DNA of 64,000 bases from Bacillota bacterium (GCA_023400235.1 JAEXFI010000034.1:124001-188000), one strand, 5' to 3'; positions 45,725-55,662 are shown, counted from the first letter of the stretch. Translations and numbers: made by a program. The notes: a model not told the origin generated them from the letters alone.

Positions 45725-47284
45725 ATGCAAAAGGCAAAAAGACTAATTGGTTTGATTTTGGTTCTGTGTTTGGCGGTTAGCTTTGTGGTTGGTTGCGGAA
45801 GTGATAGCGGTGCTTCAGATTCAACAGCATCAACTTCACCTTCAACTTCAGTCGATACAGGCTCATCAACTGCTACTGATTCATCCGTAGCTCTTGATCC
45901 TGTAGAATTGAAGTGGTATGTTATCGGTAATGGTCAGCCTAAGGACATGGACGCAGTTTTAGCTAAGGTAAATGAATATCTTAAGCCTAAAATTAATGCT
46001 ACATTGAAAACACTGAATGTATTCTCCTGGGGAGATGATTTTGAACAGAAGATGGGCGCAAAGGTTGCTTCTGGTGAAGAATTTGATATAACCTTTACTT
46101 CCAACTGGGCACTTAACTACCTCCAGAATGCTCCAAAGGGCGCATTTGTAGATCTTACTCCTATGTTGGATCAGTACGCTCCCAAGACCAAGGCTCTGTT
46201 GGGCGACAAGGTTATCAAGGGTGCTTCTATCGATGGAAAGCTTTATGCAATTCCTACAAACAAGGAAATGGCTCATAACTGGGGCTTCCTTATAAACAAG
46301 GATCTTGCTGACAAGCACGGTATTGATATTTCAACTATTAAGAAGCTTGAAGATATTGAACCTGCTCTTAAGGTAATAAAAGAAAAAGAACCTGGCGTAG
46401 AACCTTTCCAGACTGTTGTCGGAGAATCTGCTTACAGAATTCTTGATTTTGAAAAGATGGTTGATGATAACGTTCCCGGTGCTATCTATGGCGACGGAAG
46501 AGATACCAAGGTTATAAATGACTTTGATACTCCTGAATCAATGGCATTGTTCACAACTTTACACACTTGGTTCAAAGCTGGCTATATCAGAAAAGATGCT
46601 GATACAATAACTGACTGGCAGGCAAACAGAAAAGCTGGAAAAGTATTCTCAGCAGTAGCTTCATTGAAGCCTGGTAAAGATGGTGAAGAAAGCGTATCAT
46701 CAGGAATAAACTGGGTACAGGTTGACATTACTAAGCCAATGGCAACTACTCGTGAAATGACTGGTTCAATGCAGGCAATTTCCAAGTCATCGAAGAATCC
46801 TGAAAGAGCTTTGATGTTCCTTGAATTGTTCAATACTGATCCAGAACTTTGTAACCTGGTTAACTATGGTATAGAAGGAACTCACTATACTAAGGTTGCA
46901 GATACTAAGATTGAGGTAACTCAGGCAGGTAAAGACGGTTACAACCCAGGTACTCCTTGGATGTTTGGTAACCAGTTCAACACTTACATCTATAGTTCAG
47001 AGAAATTTGAATCAGCAACTGCTAAGTGGGACAAATTCAAAGCTTACAATGAATCAGCAACAGCTTCTCCAATACTTGGTTTCACTTTCAACTCTGAGCC
47101 TGTAAAGACTAAGGTTGCAGCATTGACAGGTGTTAAGAAGCAGTTTATGCCAGGTCTTGAAACTGGTAAATCTGATCCTGCTGTGGCACTTCCTAAGTTT
47201 ACTGCTAAACTTAAGGCTGCCGGCATGGACGATGTACTTGCTGAAATGCAGAAGCAGGTTGATACTTTCCTTTCTAAGAAATAA
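45725..47284 (+). CDS. Sugar ABC transporter substrate-binding lipoprotein (LipO type)
   Basis: 519 residues; the signal peptide ends with the lipobox VVGC (Cys24), followed by a Ser/Thr/Asp-rich linker. The body matches the large LipO-type binding proteins that partner LplB/YtcP permeases (ELKWYVIGNGQPKDMDAVLAK near the start). The ATG lies after AAGGAGG. Codon use looks more T-rich and uniform than in neighbouring genes, which fits high expression. It probably binds cellobiose or cellodextrins. Confidence 0.9.
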   Translation: MQKAKRLIGLILVLCLAVSFVVGCGSDSGASDSTASTSPSTSVDTGSSTATDSSVALDPVELKWYVIGNGQPKDMDAVLAKVNEYLKPKINATLKTLNVFSWGDDFEQKMGAKVASGEEFDITFTSNWALNYLQNAPKGAFVDLTPMLDQYAPKTKALLGDKVIKGASIDGKLYAIPTNKEMAHNWGFLINKDLADKHGIDISTIKKLEDIEPALKVIKEKEPGVEPFQTVVGESAYRILDFEKMVDDNVPGAIYGDGRDTKVINDFDTPESMALFTTLHTWFKAGYIRKDADTITDWQANRKAGKVFSAVASLKPGKDGEESVSSGINWVQVDITKPMATTREMTGSMQAISKSSKNPERALMFLELFNTDPELCNLVNYGIEGTHYTKVADTKIEVTQAGKDGYNPGTPWMFGNQFNTYIYSSEKFESATAKWDKFKAYNESATASPILGFTFNSEPVKTKVAALTGVKKQFMPGLETGKSDPAVALPKFTAKLKAAGMDDVLAEMQKQVDTFLSKK

Positions 47285-47341
47285 TTAAATTTGGTTGTGG
47301 TTTAATCTAACTTGACTTTAATTACCAATTAGATGTAAAAT

Positions 47342-47381
47342 AGGGCTAGCGCTTTTAGTATAGCGTTAGCCCTGTTTTAAT
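47342..47381 (+). terminator. Terminator after the LipO-type gene
   Basis: AGGGCTAGCGCT pairs with AGCGTTAGCCCT over an 8-base loop and is followed by GTTTTAATT. It is probably partial, since the LacI and phosphorylase genes follow. Confidence 0.75.
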
Positions 47382-47420
47382 TAAAATTTGGGAAAATAGT
47401 TTTTATAAGGTGAATTGGAT

Positions 47421-48467
47421 ATGAAAAGTGAGGAAATAGCAAAAATTGCGGGAGTATCCCGCAGCACGGTATCAAGGGTCATCAACAACTATTCCAACGT
47501 ACCGGAGGATACCAAGAAAAAGGTACTTGATGTTATAACAAAGTACAACTATCAGCCAAATACCTCGGCACGAGTGCTTGCAGGAAAGAAGAATGATACT
47601 ATTGGCTTATTTATAGTTAGTATTGCCGACGCTTTTAATCCAAACAGATTATACAATAACAACTATTTTACCCAATTTGTTGATGCGGTTGTGGAGTGTG
47701 CAAATGCAAGAGGGTATTATGTACTTGTAAATATTGTCTATTGTGAGAATGACTATAATAAGGTCAGTGAAGTTTTTCTTCAAAAGCGTATAGACGGGGG
47801 CATTGTTATTGGTACTGAACGTGATGCGGAGGTTCTGATAAATGTATCTAAAAGAGGTTTCCCTGTGGCTTTAATTGATTATGACGCCGATGAAATCAAA
47901 AAAAACAAGTCCGACAATGACAATTTAATAGTAATAGGTTCAAATGACTATGATGGAGCGACTTCAGCAGTTGAGCATCTCATTGGTCTTGGGCATAGGG
48001 ATATAGGCCTTCTGGCAGGCCGTCTTTCTACCTACTCTGGAAGGCAAAGGTACAATGCCTTTTTTGATACAATGAAGAAACACGGTTTGAGCGTAAATGA
48101 AGAACATGTTCTCCACGGAGACTTTATAAAGTCTAAAACCGCAGAGGAAGTAAACAAGCTCATTCAAGGGAGAAACCTGCCAAGTGCAATATTCTCCTCA
48201 AATGATGATATGGCAATTACTGCCATGGATTTATTCAGGGAAAACCAAATCAAAATTCCTGAGGATATTTCAATTATAGGTTTTGACAACATACCGCTGT
48301 CATCTTTGATAAAGCCGGCGCTGTCCACAGTATCCACTCCTGTTTATGACATTGTGGACAAGGCGGTAACCGAGCTTATATCATATATCAAAAGGAGCAA
48401 AAAAGGGTTTACCAGCTATAGCTATGACGCGAAAATGGTTATGCGTGACACTTGTTTAAGGAAATAA
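47421..48467 (+). CDS. LacI-family transcriptional regulator
   Basis: 348 residues: an N-terminal helix-turn-helix with the LacI hinge (EEIAKIAGVSRSTVSRVINN, residues 3-22) and a periplasmic-binding-protein-like effector domain. It sits between the sugar transporter and cellobiose phosphorylase, so it probably represses this cluster until a cello-oligosaccharide is bound. I could not place its operator. The ATG at 47421 follows AAGGTG; the TTG six bases earlier is also possible. Confidence 0.92.
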   Translation: MKSEEIAKIAGVSRSTVSRVINNYSNVPEDTKKKVLDVITKYNYQPNTSARVLAGKKNDTIGLFIVSIADAFNPNRLYNNNYFTQFVDAVVECANARGYYVLVNIVYCENDYNKVSEVFLQKRIDGGIVIGTERDAEVLINVSKRGFPVALIDYDADEIKKNKSDNDNLIVIGSNDYDGATSAVEHLIGLGHRDIGLLAGRLSTYSGRQRYNAFFDTMKKHGLSVNEEHVLHGDFIKSKTAEEVNKLIQGRNLPSAIFSSNDDMAITAMDLFRENQIKIPEDISIIGFDNIPLSSLIKPALSTVSTPVYDIVDKAVTELISYIKRSKKGFTSYSYDAKMVMRDTCLRK

Positions 48468-48523
48468 GAGTACTTTAAAGAGTACTGTTTTTATATTTTT
48501 ATTATTTGAGAGGAGCAAAAAAT

Positions 48524-50959
48524 ATGAAGTACGGATTTTTTGATGATCAAAACCGGGAATATGTTATTACTACTCCCAAGACACCTTATCCCTGGATTAA
48601 TTATCTTGGAACTCAAGAATTTTTTTCTTTGATTTCAAACACAGCAGGAGGTTATTGCTTTTATAAGGACGCGCGTTTACGGAGAATAACCAGGTACAGG
48701 TATAACAATGTGCCTATTGACATGGGTGGAAGATATTTTTATATCAATGACAATGGAAGCTTATGGTCTCCTGGCTGGTCTCCGGTAAAAGCCGACCTGG
48801 ACAGCTATGAGTGCAGGCATGGTCTGGGTTATACAAAGATCACCGGAAGCAAGGCTGGAATCAGCACTGAGGTTCTATTCTTCGTACCGTTGAATTTTAA
48901 TGGCGAAATACATAGAGTAAGAGTTAAGAATACAACCCAGGCAGATAAAACTGTAAAGCTGTTCTCCTGCGTGGAATTCTGTTTGTGGAATGCATATGAT
49001 GACATGACCAATTACCAGAGAAACTTCAGCACTGGAGAAGTTGAGATTGAAAAGTCGGTAATATACCACAAGACGGAGTATAAGGAAAGAAGAAATCACT
49101 ACTCCTTTTATTCAGTAAACGCGAGTTTAGCAGGCTTCGACACTGATAGGGATTCCTTTGTAGGCTTGTACAACGGCTTTGAAGCTCCTCAGGTTCCTGT
49201 AAGCGGCGAGCCACAGAATACAGTTGCAGACGGCTGGGGACCCATGGCCTCACACTGTATTTCAGTTGAACTCAAACCTGGTGAGGAGAAGGAATACGAC
49301 TTTATACTGGGCTACGTGGAAAATGAAGAGGATGACAAGTGGGAGAGCAAGGGAGTTATCAATAAGAAAAAGGCCTATGCCATGATTGAGGAAAAGGGCA
49401 ATCCCTCCGGAGTCGAGGCTGCGTTTCTTGAGATGCAGAACTACTGGAGCCAGTTGTTTACACAGTACAGACTGGAGCACAAGGACGAGAAGCTGAGCAG
49501 AATGGTAAATATATGGAACCAGTATCAGTGTATGGTAACATTCAATATGTCCAGAAGTGCTTCATACTTTGAAACAGGTATTGGCAGAGGGATGGGCTTC
49601 AGAGACTCAAACCAGGATATTCTTGGTTTTGTACATCAGATACCTGACAGAGCAAGGGAAAGAATACTGGACATAGCGGCCACACAGTTGGAAACCGGCG
49701 GCGCATACCATCAGTACCAGCCCTTGACCAAGAAGGGGAATAATGAGATAGGCGGCAATTTCAACGATGACCCGTTATGGCTCATAGCGTCAGTTGCAGC
49801 TTACATAAAAGAAACCGGTGATATGGACATACTGAAGGAACTGGTGCCGTATGACAATGATGACTCAAAGGCTGCGTCGTTGTTTGACCATTTGAGACGC
49901 GCCTTCTACCATGTTGTCAATAACCTTGGCCCACACGGACTTCCTCTGATTGGAAGAGCTGACTGGAATGACTGCCTCAACCTGAACTGTTTCTCCAACG
50001 TACCAGGTGAATCCTTCCAGACAACCACAAGCAAGGACGGAAAGGTGGCAGAATCCGTTTTCATAGCAGGAATGTTTGTATTCTATGGACCTGAATATGT
50101 CAAGCTGTGCAAATTAAACGGTTTGGAGGACGAAGCTCAGAAAGCCCAGTCACACATAGACAAAATGACAGAGACCGTGCTTGAGCATGGCTGGGATGGA
50201 GAATGGTTCATCCGTGCCTATGATGATTTTGGAGAGAAAATAGGCAGCAAGGAAAATGAGGAAGGCAAGATATTCATTGAATCTCAGGGCTTCTGTACAA
50301 TGGCGGGTATTGGTCTTAAAACAGGCCATGTGGAGAAGGCTCTGGACTCTGCACAGAAATATCTGGACAGCGATCACGGCATGGTTCTCAACAATCCTGC
50401 CTTTACAAAATACTATATAAATATGGGTGAAATCTCAACATATCCTGCGGGCTATAAGGAAAATGCAGGCATATTCTGCCACAACAATCCATGGGTGGCA
50501 GCAGGAGAAACTGTTCTGGGAAGAGGAGACAGGGCCTTTGAGATATACTCCAAGATTGCTCCGGCCTACACCGAGGATATAAGTGATATTCATAAAACAG
50601 AACCCTATGTATACTCTCAGATGATTGCGGGCAAGGATGCAAAAAGGCCCGGGGAGGCTAAGAATTCCTGGCTGACTGGAACAGCTGCCTGGAATTTCGT
50701 AGTGATTTCTCAGAACATTCTTGGAATAAAGCCTGATTATAACGGACTTATGATTGACCCTTGCATACCTAAGGACTGGGAGGGCTACAAGGTGAGCAGG
50801 AAATTCAGAAATGCCACCTATGAAGTGACGGTCAGCAATCCTCAGAAGGTCTCAAAGGGTGTAAAGCAGCTTATTGTAGACGGTAAGGAAGTTGAAGGCA
50901 ACATTGTTCCGGTATTCAGCGACGGAAAGTCTCATGAAGTCAAGGTTGTTCTGGGTTAA
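48524..50959 (+). CDS. cbp: Cellobiose phosphorylase (GH94)
   Basis: Splits cellobiose with phosphate into glucose-1-phosphate and glucose in the cytoplasm, saving ATP. The 811-residue sequence strongly resembles the C. thermocellum enzyme from the N terminus (MKYGFFDDQNREYVITTPKT) through NTAGGYCFYKDARLRRITRY and AKNSWLTGTAAWNFV. The catalytic acid is Asp480 in GRADWNDCLNLN. All expected regions are present: beta-sandwich, linker and the alpha/alpha barrel. The ATG at 48524 follows GAGAGGAG. It lies 56 bases after the LacI gene, downstream of its probable transporter. Confidence 0.96.
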   Translation: MKYGFFDDQNREYVITTPKTPYPWINYLGTQEFFSLISNTAGGYCFYKDARLRRITRYRYNNVPIDMGGRYFYINDNGSLWSPGWSPVKADLDSYECRHGLGYTKITGSKAGISTEVLFFVPLNFNGEIHRVRVKNTTQADKTVKLFSCVEFCLWNAYDDMTNYQRNFSTGEVEIEKSVIYHKTEYKERRNHYSFYSVNASLAGFDTDRDSFVGLYNGFEAPQVPVSGEPQNTVADGWGPMASHCISVELKPGEEKEYDFILGYVENEEDDKWESKGVINKKKAYAMIEEKGNPSGVEAAFLEMQNYWSQLFTQYRLEHKDEKLSRMVNIWNQYQCMVTFNMSRSASYFETGIGRGMGFRDSNQDILGFVHQIPDRARERILDIAATQLETGGAYHQYQPLTKKGNNEIGGNFNDDPLWLIASVAAYIKETGDMDILKELVPYDNDDSKAASLFDHLRRAFYHVVNNLGPHGLPLIGRADWNDCLNLNCFSNVPGESFQTTTSKDGKVAESVFIAGMFVFYGPEYVKLCKLNGLEDEAQKAQSHIDKMTETVLEHGWDGEWFIRAYDDFGEKIGSKENEEGKIFIESQGFCTMAGIGLKTGHVEKALDSAQKYLDSDHGMVLNNPAFTKYYINMGEISTYPAGYKENAGIFCHNNPWVAAGETVLGRGDRAFEIYSKIAPAYTEDISDIHKTEPYVYSQMIAGKDAKRPGEAKNSWLTGTAAWNFVVISQNILGIKPDYNGLMIDPCIPKDWEGYKVSRKFRNATYEVTVSNPQKVSKGVKQLIVDGKEVEGNIVPVFSDGKSHEVKVVLG

Positions 50960-51007
50960 GACTGAGGCTGGGGAGCCTTATACCTGATAATATCAATAAT
51001 GCAGAAA

Positions 51008-51053
51008 AAATAAAAAATGGCTTCAGAAAATGAAGTCATTTTTTTATTTTTGC
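51008..51053. terminator. Bidirectional terminator between cbp and phoR
   Basis: AAAAAATGGCTTCA pairs with TGAAGTCATTTTTT around GAAAA, with an A tract before and T tract after; it serves the convergent genes. Confidence 0.8.
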
Positions 51054-51067
51054 GTTGAGCATGCAAA

Positions 51068-52864
51068 TTAAAGAGGAAGTTGTATTAAAAATTCAGTACC
51101 CTGGCCCTGCTGACTTACCACCCTGATATCACCGCTGTACAGGTTGACTATATGCTTGACTATGGACAGCCCCAGCCCGGTACCTCCCATATTTCTTGAA
51201 CGGCCCTTGTCAACTCTGTAAAACCTTTCAAATATTCTGGAATGATGCTTCTCAGAAATTCCTATACCTGTATCTTTTATTGAAATGTAGGTTTTGCCGT
51301 TGGAACGGCCGGCTCTGATATACACGACACCGTTTTCAATATTGTATTTTATGGCGTTATCCACCAGGTTTATGAGCATTTGCTTGATCCTGTTTTTGTT
51401 GACCAGCAGGTTAATGGTCTGATCCACCTCTACAACCAGTCTTACTCCTTTTTTTTGTGCCGTTGCCTCAAGTATTAATACCACTTCTCCAATTATGGTA
51501 TTCAGGTTATTCTCCATGATGTTGTCATCTTTTCTCATACCTTCGATTTCGGAAAGCTGAAGTATATCATTTATCAACATGTATAGCCGTTCCGCTTCAA
51601 TGTCGATAATATCCAGGAACTTTGCAGCTACTGCAGTATCTTCTATAGCCCCGTTCTTTAGAGTCTCAACAAAGCCTCTTATGGAGGTGAGTGGGGTCTT
51701 GAGTTCATGGGTTACATTTGAAACAAATTCTGTTCTTATCTGTTCCAGCTTCTTTACCGAGGTTACGTCATGCAAGGTGATTACTCCTCCTGCGTTTACA
51801 TTTCTGACGGTATCGGTATTCTTAATGGGATTGGTATATACCTTGTAAATCTTGTCGGTGTTGGTGGAGGGGGAGAACATTACTATTTCATCCGTTAAGG
51901 GTGTGTTGTTTTTAATGGTATCCACCAGCAAGGAGTTGACCTTTGAGTTTCGTGCAATTTGTATAAGGTTCTTACCCATTATTCCCGGGCCGTGCTTTAC
52001 TCCGAATATATTGCAGGCAATGGTGTTTATGATGAGAATCTTGTAGTCGGTGTCAACGGCGATTATCCCGTCTCGCATACTGTTTATCACCGTATCCACC
52101 CGCACATTCTTGTCCATCATGCCCAAAAGGGTCTCATCCAGCTTATCCGCCATTTCGTTAAAGGTATACGCCAACTGGCCGATTTCGTCTTTGGAAGTAA
52201 TATTTACTCTCTTTTTATAATTACCTCCGGCTATTTCCTTGGAAGTATTGATCAACTGCCGTATGGGGTCGGTTATTACCTTGGACAGCTGGACTGAAAT
52301 CATTATGGTCAGCAGCAGGCCGGCAAGGATGCCTATAACAGTATAAAAGAAGAAGGCTTTGTTTATGGAATTTATCTGATAGAGGGGAATAGATACCCTT
52401 ACGATAATGTCATGGGCCTTAATGGGGAAGGCAACATAAAGGTATGTAACCTTCATGGTTTCGCTGAAGCGCTCGTCCGTCCCCATTTTACCAGAAATGG
52501 CTTCCTTTACTTCCTTCCGGTTCAGGTGGTTCTGCATGCCGCTGGCATCAGAATCTGATTCTCCCAGCACCTTGCCCTTAAAGTCAATGATTGTTATTCT
52601 GGTAAAAAATGAAAAGCTTTCAATTGCAGAAGGCTTTTCATTGAGAAGTGTTGCGTATTCTTTTGCCAGCTTGTCAAAGTCTGGATGCTTGTTCCGTGAT
52701 ATTTCAGTGCTGATTTGATGTGTTAAAAGAACAGCAGTGTTTTCGATGCTGTTCTGAACCTCATACTTATAAAAATACCGCGCAAGAGCAGATGTAAATA
52801 TTCCTGTAATGGTTATGGCTATTATAACCAATAAAATAGTATACTTAACTATCTTTGATTTCAA
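51068..52864 (-). CDS. phoR: Phosphate-sensing histidine kinase PhoR
   Basis: 598 residues. Two membrane segments (near residues 9-30 and 170-195) flank an extracellular sensor domain, followed by HAMP (SKVITDPIRQLINTSKEIAGG), a PAS domain, HisKA with the phospho-acceptor in FVSNVTHELKTPLTSIRGF, and HATPase boxes DNAIKYN and GTGLGLSIVKH. The gene follows phoB on the minus strand and ends the phosphate operon. The start appears to be a TTG at 52864, ten bases after AGGAGGTG; this weak start could keep kinase levels low. Confidence 0.92.
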   Translation of the reverse strand: MKSKIVKYTILLVIIAITITGIFTSALARYFYKYEVQNSIENTAVLLTHQISTEISRNKHPDFDKLAKEYATLLNEKPSAIESFSFFTRITIIDFKGKVLGESDSDASGMQNHLNRKEVKEAISGKMGTDERFSETMKVTYLYVAFPIKAHDIIVRVSIPLYQINSINKAFFFYTVIGILAGLLLTIMISVQLSKVITDPIRQLINTSKEIAGGNYKKRVNITSKDEIGQLAYTFNEMADKLDETLLGMMDKNVRVDTVINSMRDGIIAVDTDYKILIINTIACNIFGVKHGPGIMGKNLIQIARNSKVNSLLVDTIKNNTPLTDEIVMFSPSTNTDKIYKVYTNPIKNTDTVRNVNAGGVITLHDVTSVKKLEQIRTEFVSNVTHELKTPLTSIRGFVETLKNGAIEDTAVAAKFLDIIDIEAERLYMLINDILQLSEIEGMRKDDNIMENNLNTIIGEVVLILEATAQKKGVRLVVEVDQTINLLVNKNRIKQMLINLVDNAIKYNIENGVVYIRAGRSNGKTYISIKDTGIGISEKHHSRIFERFYRVDKGRSRNMGGTGLGLSIVKHIVNLYSGDIRVVSQQGQGTEFLIQLPL

Positions 52865-52900
52865 CTGTCAACAGCACCTCCTATGGAGAGCATATGTAAA

Positions 52901-53620
52901 TTATTTGGTAACGGCAGGGGCTGGTTTGTCGGTAAACCTGTAGCCAATGCCTCTGATGGTTTCTATAAATGTGGGGTTATCATCATTATCTTCTATCTTT
53001 TGCCGCAGATATCTGATATGAACATCAACGGTCCTGGTTTCACCATAGTAGTCAAAGCCCCAGATTTTATCCAGTAAATGCTCCCGGGACAAAACCTTTC
53101 CCTTGTTTAAAACCAGCATTTTAAGCAGTTCAAATTCCTTAAGGGGCATTTCAATAAGCCGGTCACCCTTATAGACCTCTCTTCTGGTGCAGTCTATGGA
53201 AATGTCGGCGTGGGTGATTACATCAACCTTGGGTTCCACCACAGTGTTAATGCGGCGGAAAAGAGCCTTTATCCTGGCCAGCAGTTCTCTGACGCTGAAG
53301 GGTTTGGTTATATAGTCGTCAGCACCCAGCTCAAGTCCCAGCACCTTGTCAAATTCCTCACTTTTGGCAGTGAGCATTATTATTGGAATGTTTTTGGTGA
53401 CGGTATTCTGCCGCAGCTGCCTGCAAACCTCCAGACCATCAATTCCAGGCAGCATGATGTCCAGAATGAATAGTGAGGGAACGCTCTCCTGGGAATGCTC
53501 AATCAGGTCTTCACCGTTATCAAATACAGTAACCTTGAAGCCGTTGGCTTCAAGATTATATTTTATCAGCTGCTGGATATGCATTTCATCTTCAACAACG
53601 AAAATTGATTGTTTAGACAT
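52901..53620 (-). CDS. phoB: Phosphate response regulator PhoB/PhoP
   Basis: 239 residues of the OmpR/PhoB class: receiver domain with phospho-acceptor Asp in LFILDIMLPGIDGLEV (about residue 54), the KPF lysine (DDYITKPFSVREL), and a C-terminal winged helix (TRTVDVHIRYLRQKIEDN). It would bind the TTAACA-type arrays found before pit, pstB, pstC and pstS. The ATG follows GGGGGATAA, directly after two tandem hairpin repeats. phoR lies 36 bases downstream. Confidence 0.94.
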   Translation of the reverse strand: MSKQSIFVVEDEMHIQQLIKYNLEANGFKVTVFDNGEDLIEHSQESVPSLFILDIMLPGIDGLEVCRQLRQNTVTKNIPIIMLTAKSEEFDKVLGLELGADDYITKPFSVRELLARIKALFRRINTVVEPKVDVITHADISIDCTRREVYKGDRLIEMPLKEFELLKMLVLNKGKVLSREHLLDKIWGFDYYGETRTVDVHIRYLRQKIEDNDDNPTFIETIRGIGYRFTDKPAPAVTK

Positions 53621-53623
53621 TTT

Positions 53624-53685
53624 TTATCCCCCTGTCCGCTCTGAGGACATATATTCAAAGGGTTGAAAGTGTTTTCCTTTCAACC
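53624..53685 (-). repeat. Leader repeat copy D2, proximal to phoB
   Basis: On the minus strand: TTGAAAG/CTTTCAA hairpin, a spacer ending ATATATGT, a partly paired GTCC/GGAC hairpin and GGGGGATAA, which is the phoB ribosome site. A 19-codon frame could start at its TTG. The order is the same as in copies A-C. Confidence 0.7.
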
Positions 53686-53746
53686 TTATCCCCCCTGTCC
53701 GCTATGCGGACATAAATTCAAAGTTGAAAGCGGTTTCCTTTCAACT
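53686..53746 (-). repeat. Leader repeat copy D1, tandem with D2
   Basis: GTTGAAAG pairs with CTTTCAAC, then ATTTATGT, then the perfect TGTCCGC/GCGGACA hairpin with loop ATA, then GGGGGGATAA. About 61 bases long, it repeats directly as D2. It lies between phoU and phoB on the minus strand. Confidence 0.75.
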
Positions 53747-53754
53747 TGCACCTC

Positions 53755-54420
53755 TTACTCCGTTTTTCTGGCAAGATGATCGTGTGAACCGGTAACATTG
53801 AATACTACCCATTCGGCAATATTGGTTGCATGATCACCTATTCGCTCCAGGTATTTTACAATAAACATAAAGTCTGTTGCCTGCTCAACCGTTTCAGGGT
53901 TGTTCTTCATGATGTTGATAAGCTCAAGCACAATTTTTGAGAAGAGATCGTCAACCTCGTCGTCCGAGTCACAAACCTCCTGGGCAAGGGCTATATCCTG
54001 CTTTATATATGAATCAATGGACCTTATGACCATTTTTTTTGCCAGTTCAGCCATGTGGGGAATGTCCACCAGGGGCTTGATATATTTCATGTCTGCCATT
54101 CTTATGGTAAGCTCGGCAATGTCGGCGGCATGATCAGCTATGCGCTCCATATCGGTTATTATTTTCAAGGCTGTGCTTATGGTTCTCAGGTCCTTTGCCA
54201 GGGGCTGCTGCCTTGCAATAAGGTTTATACATATTTTTTCAATCCTGCCTTCAAGCTCGTCAACCTCGTCATCACTTTCATAAACTTTTCTGGCAAGATC
54301 CAAATCCTGCTTTTTTAATGCCATAATGGAATTCTCAATGGATTCTTCAACCAGTCCGGCCATTTTAACCATTAAGTCGTGCAATTGTTCCAATTCTTTG
54401 TCAAATGAGTGTCTAACCAT
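53755..54420 (-). CDS. phoU: Phosphate signalling protein PhoU
   Basis: 221 residues, all-helical, with two PhoU repeats and the metal-binding motifs ESDDEVDELEG and DSDDEVDDLFS, as well as ITDMERIADHAADIAEL and VKYLERIGDHATNIAEW. It connects Pst transport to PhoR and tempers the phosphate response. It lies between pstB and phoB on the minus strand. The ATG follows AGGAGC. Confidence 0.96.
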   Translation of the reverse strand: MVRHSFDKELEQLHDLMVKMAGLVEESIENSIMALKKQDLDLARKVYESDDEVDELEGRIEKICINLIARQQPLAKDLRTISTALKIITDMERIADHAADIAELTIRMADMKYIKPLVDIPHMAELAKKMVIRSIDSYIKQDIALAQEVCDSDDEVDDLFSKIVLELINIMKNNPETVEQATDFMFIVKYLERIGDHATNIAEWVVFNVTGSHDHLARKTE

Positions 54421-54479
54421 ATATAGCTCCTATCTACGCTCCAACACGTATGTCTCTGTAATGATAATAACAATTCCGC

Positions 54480-55238
54480 CTAACCGAATCTTCCAGTAAT
54501 ATAATCCTCGGTTCTCTTATCCTGGGGGTTGCTGAAAAGGTGATTCGTGTTTCCGTATTCAACTATTTCACCGTGCAGGAAAAATGCGGTGCTGTCTGAG
54601 ATTCTGGCGGCCTGCTGCATATTGTGCGTGACAATAATTATAGTATAGTTCTTCTTCAAATCCTCAATCAGGTCCTCAATTTTAAGTGTGGATATGGGAT
54701 CAAGTGCAGAGGTGGGTTCATCCATCAACACAACCTCAGGCTCCACTGCCAGTACTCTGGCAATACACAGGCGCTGCTGCTGTCCTCCGGATAAGCCCAG
54801 AGCGTTCTGCTTCAGTCTGTCCTTTACTTCATCCCAAAGAGCACTGTTCCTTAAACTCTCTTCAACAATATCATCCAGCTTGGACTTGGATTTTATACCA
54901 TGAATACGGGGACCGTAAGCAATGTTATCGTATATTGACATAGGAAATGGATTTGGCTTTTGGAATACCATTCCAACATTTTTTCTCAACTCAACTATAT
55001 CATACTCTTTGTAAACATTCAAACCGTCGAAATATACGTCTCCGGTTATTTTAACATTTGCTATGAGGTCGTTCATTCTGTTAAGGGTTTTTAAAAAGGT
55101 GGATTTTCCGCAGCCTGAAGGGCCAATAAATGCAGTGACCTGATTGCTGGATATATTTATGGAGACATTTTTCAGGGCTTGGAGGTCTCCATAAAACAGA
55201 TTCAAATTATTGGTTGTTATTCTATAATCATTTGTCAT
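54480..55238 (-). CDS. pstB: Phosphate ABC transporter ATPase PstB
   Basis: 252 residues; Walker A GPSGCGKST, signature LSGGQQQR, Walker B VVLMDEPTSALDP and the family-specific VGMVFQKPNPFPMSIYDNIA. It energises phosphate import through PstC and PstA. Unusually, pstB is split from pstC-pstA-pstS, which run in the opposite direction, and instead heads pstB-phoU-phoB-phoR. It has a Pho box 67 bases upstream. Confidence 0.97.
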   Translation of the reverse strand: MTNDYRITTNNLNLFYGDLQALKNVSINISSNQVTAFIGPSGCGKSTFLKTLNRMNDLIANVKITGDVYFDGLNVYKEYDIVELRKNVGMVFQKPNPFPMSIYDNIAYGPRIHGIKSKSKLDDIVEESLRNSALWDEVKDRLKQNALGLSGGQQQRLCIARVLAVEPEVVLMDEPTSALDPISTLKIEDLIEDLKKNYTIIIVTHNMQQAARISDSTAFFLHGEIVEYGNTNHLFSNPQDKRTEDYITGRFG

Positions 55239-55304
55239 ATTAGTAATCCTCTATCCCGATTATTTAGTAGGTAACTTTATCATAACAACACTTTTTTAAT
55301 GCAG

Positions 55305-55332
55305 GTTTAATTCTGTGTTAACTTGATGTTAA
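55305..55332 (-). promoter_or_regulatory. Pho box of the pstB-phoU-phoB-phoR operon
   Basis: On the plus strand GTTTAA (55305), TGTTAA (55316) and TGTTAA (55327) repeat at exactly 11 bp; read on the minus strand they are TTAACA-type boxes facing pstB. Confidence 0.8.
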
Positions 55333-55607
55333 TAATATTTTCAGGACAACTGTAAATTACCTTATATTATATACAAAGCGGCAGTTTAAATTCATGTTAA
55401 ATTAACCTGTAGTGCTAATTGAAAATGTGATAACAGGATGAGCATGCGCATTTCTTTAAAGTCGGCCTCCCGTGAATTGCAAACTTTCCTCTTAATGACT
55501 TTATTAATTAGAACAACGGCTTAAGTTAACCTGCAGTGATGTCCCAAATATCCGCAATCAATAAAACAGAACATTTTGGAGAAAAATATCCCTTGTAACG
55601 TATTTAC

Positions 55608-55662
55608 TTAACATTTTATTAACATGGGCTTAACAGCAGTTTACTTTTTGCATTTTTATAAT
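55608..55662 (+). promoter_or_regulatory. Pho box and -10 of pstC-pstA
   Basis: Three perfect TTAACA boxes at 55608, 55619 and 55630 are spaced by exactly five bases, followed by a weaker fourth half-site. TATAAT at 55657-55662 supplies the -10, and there is no consensus -35, as expected for PhoB activation. Confidence 0.9.

Noticed and set aside
53624..53746. CRISPR array from tandem repeats before phoB
   Set aside because: Only two units, no spacers of regular length and no cas genes; the units are hairpins ending in ribosome sites.
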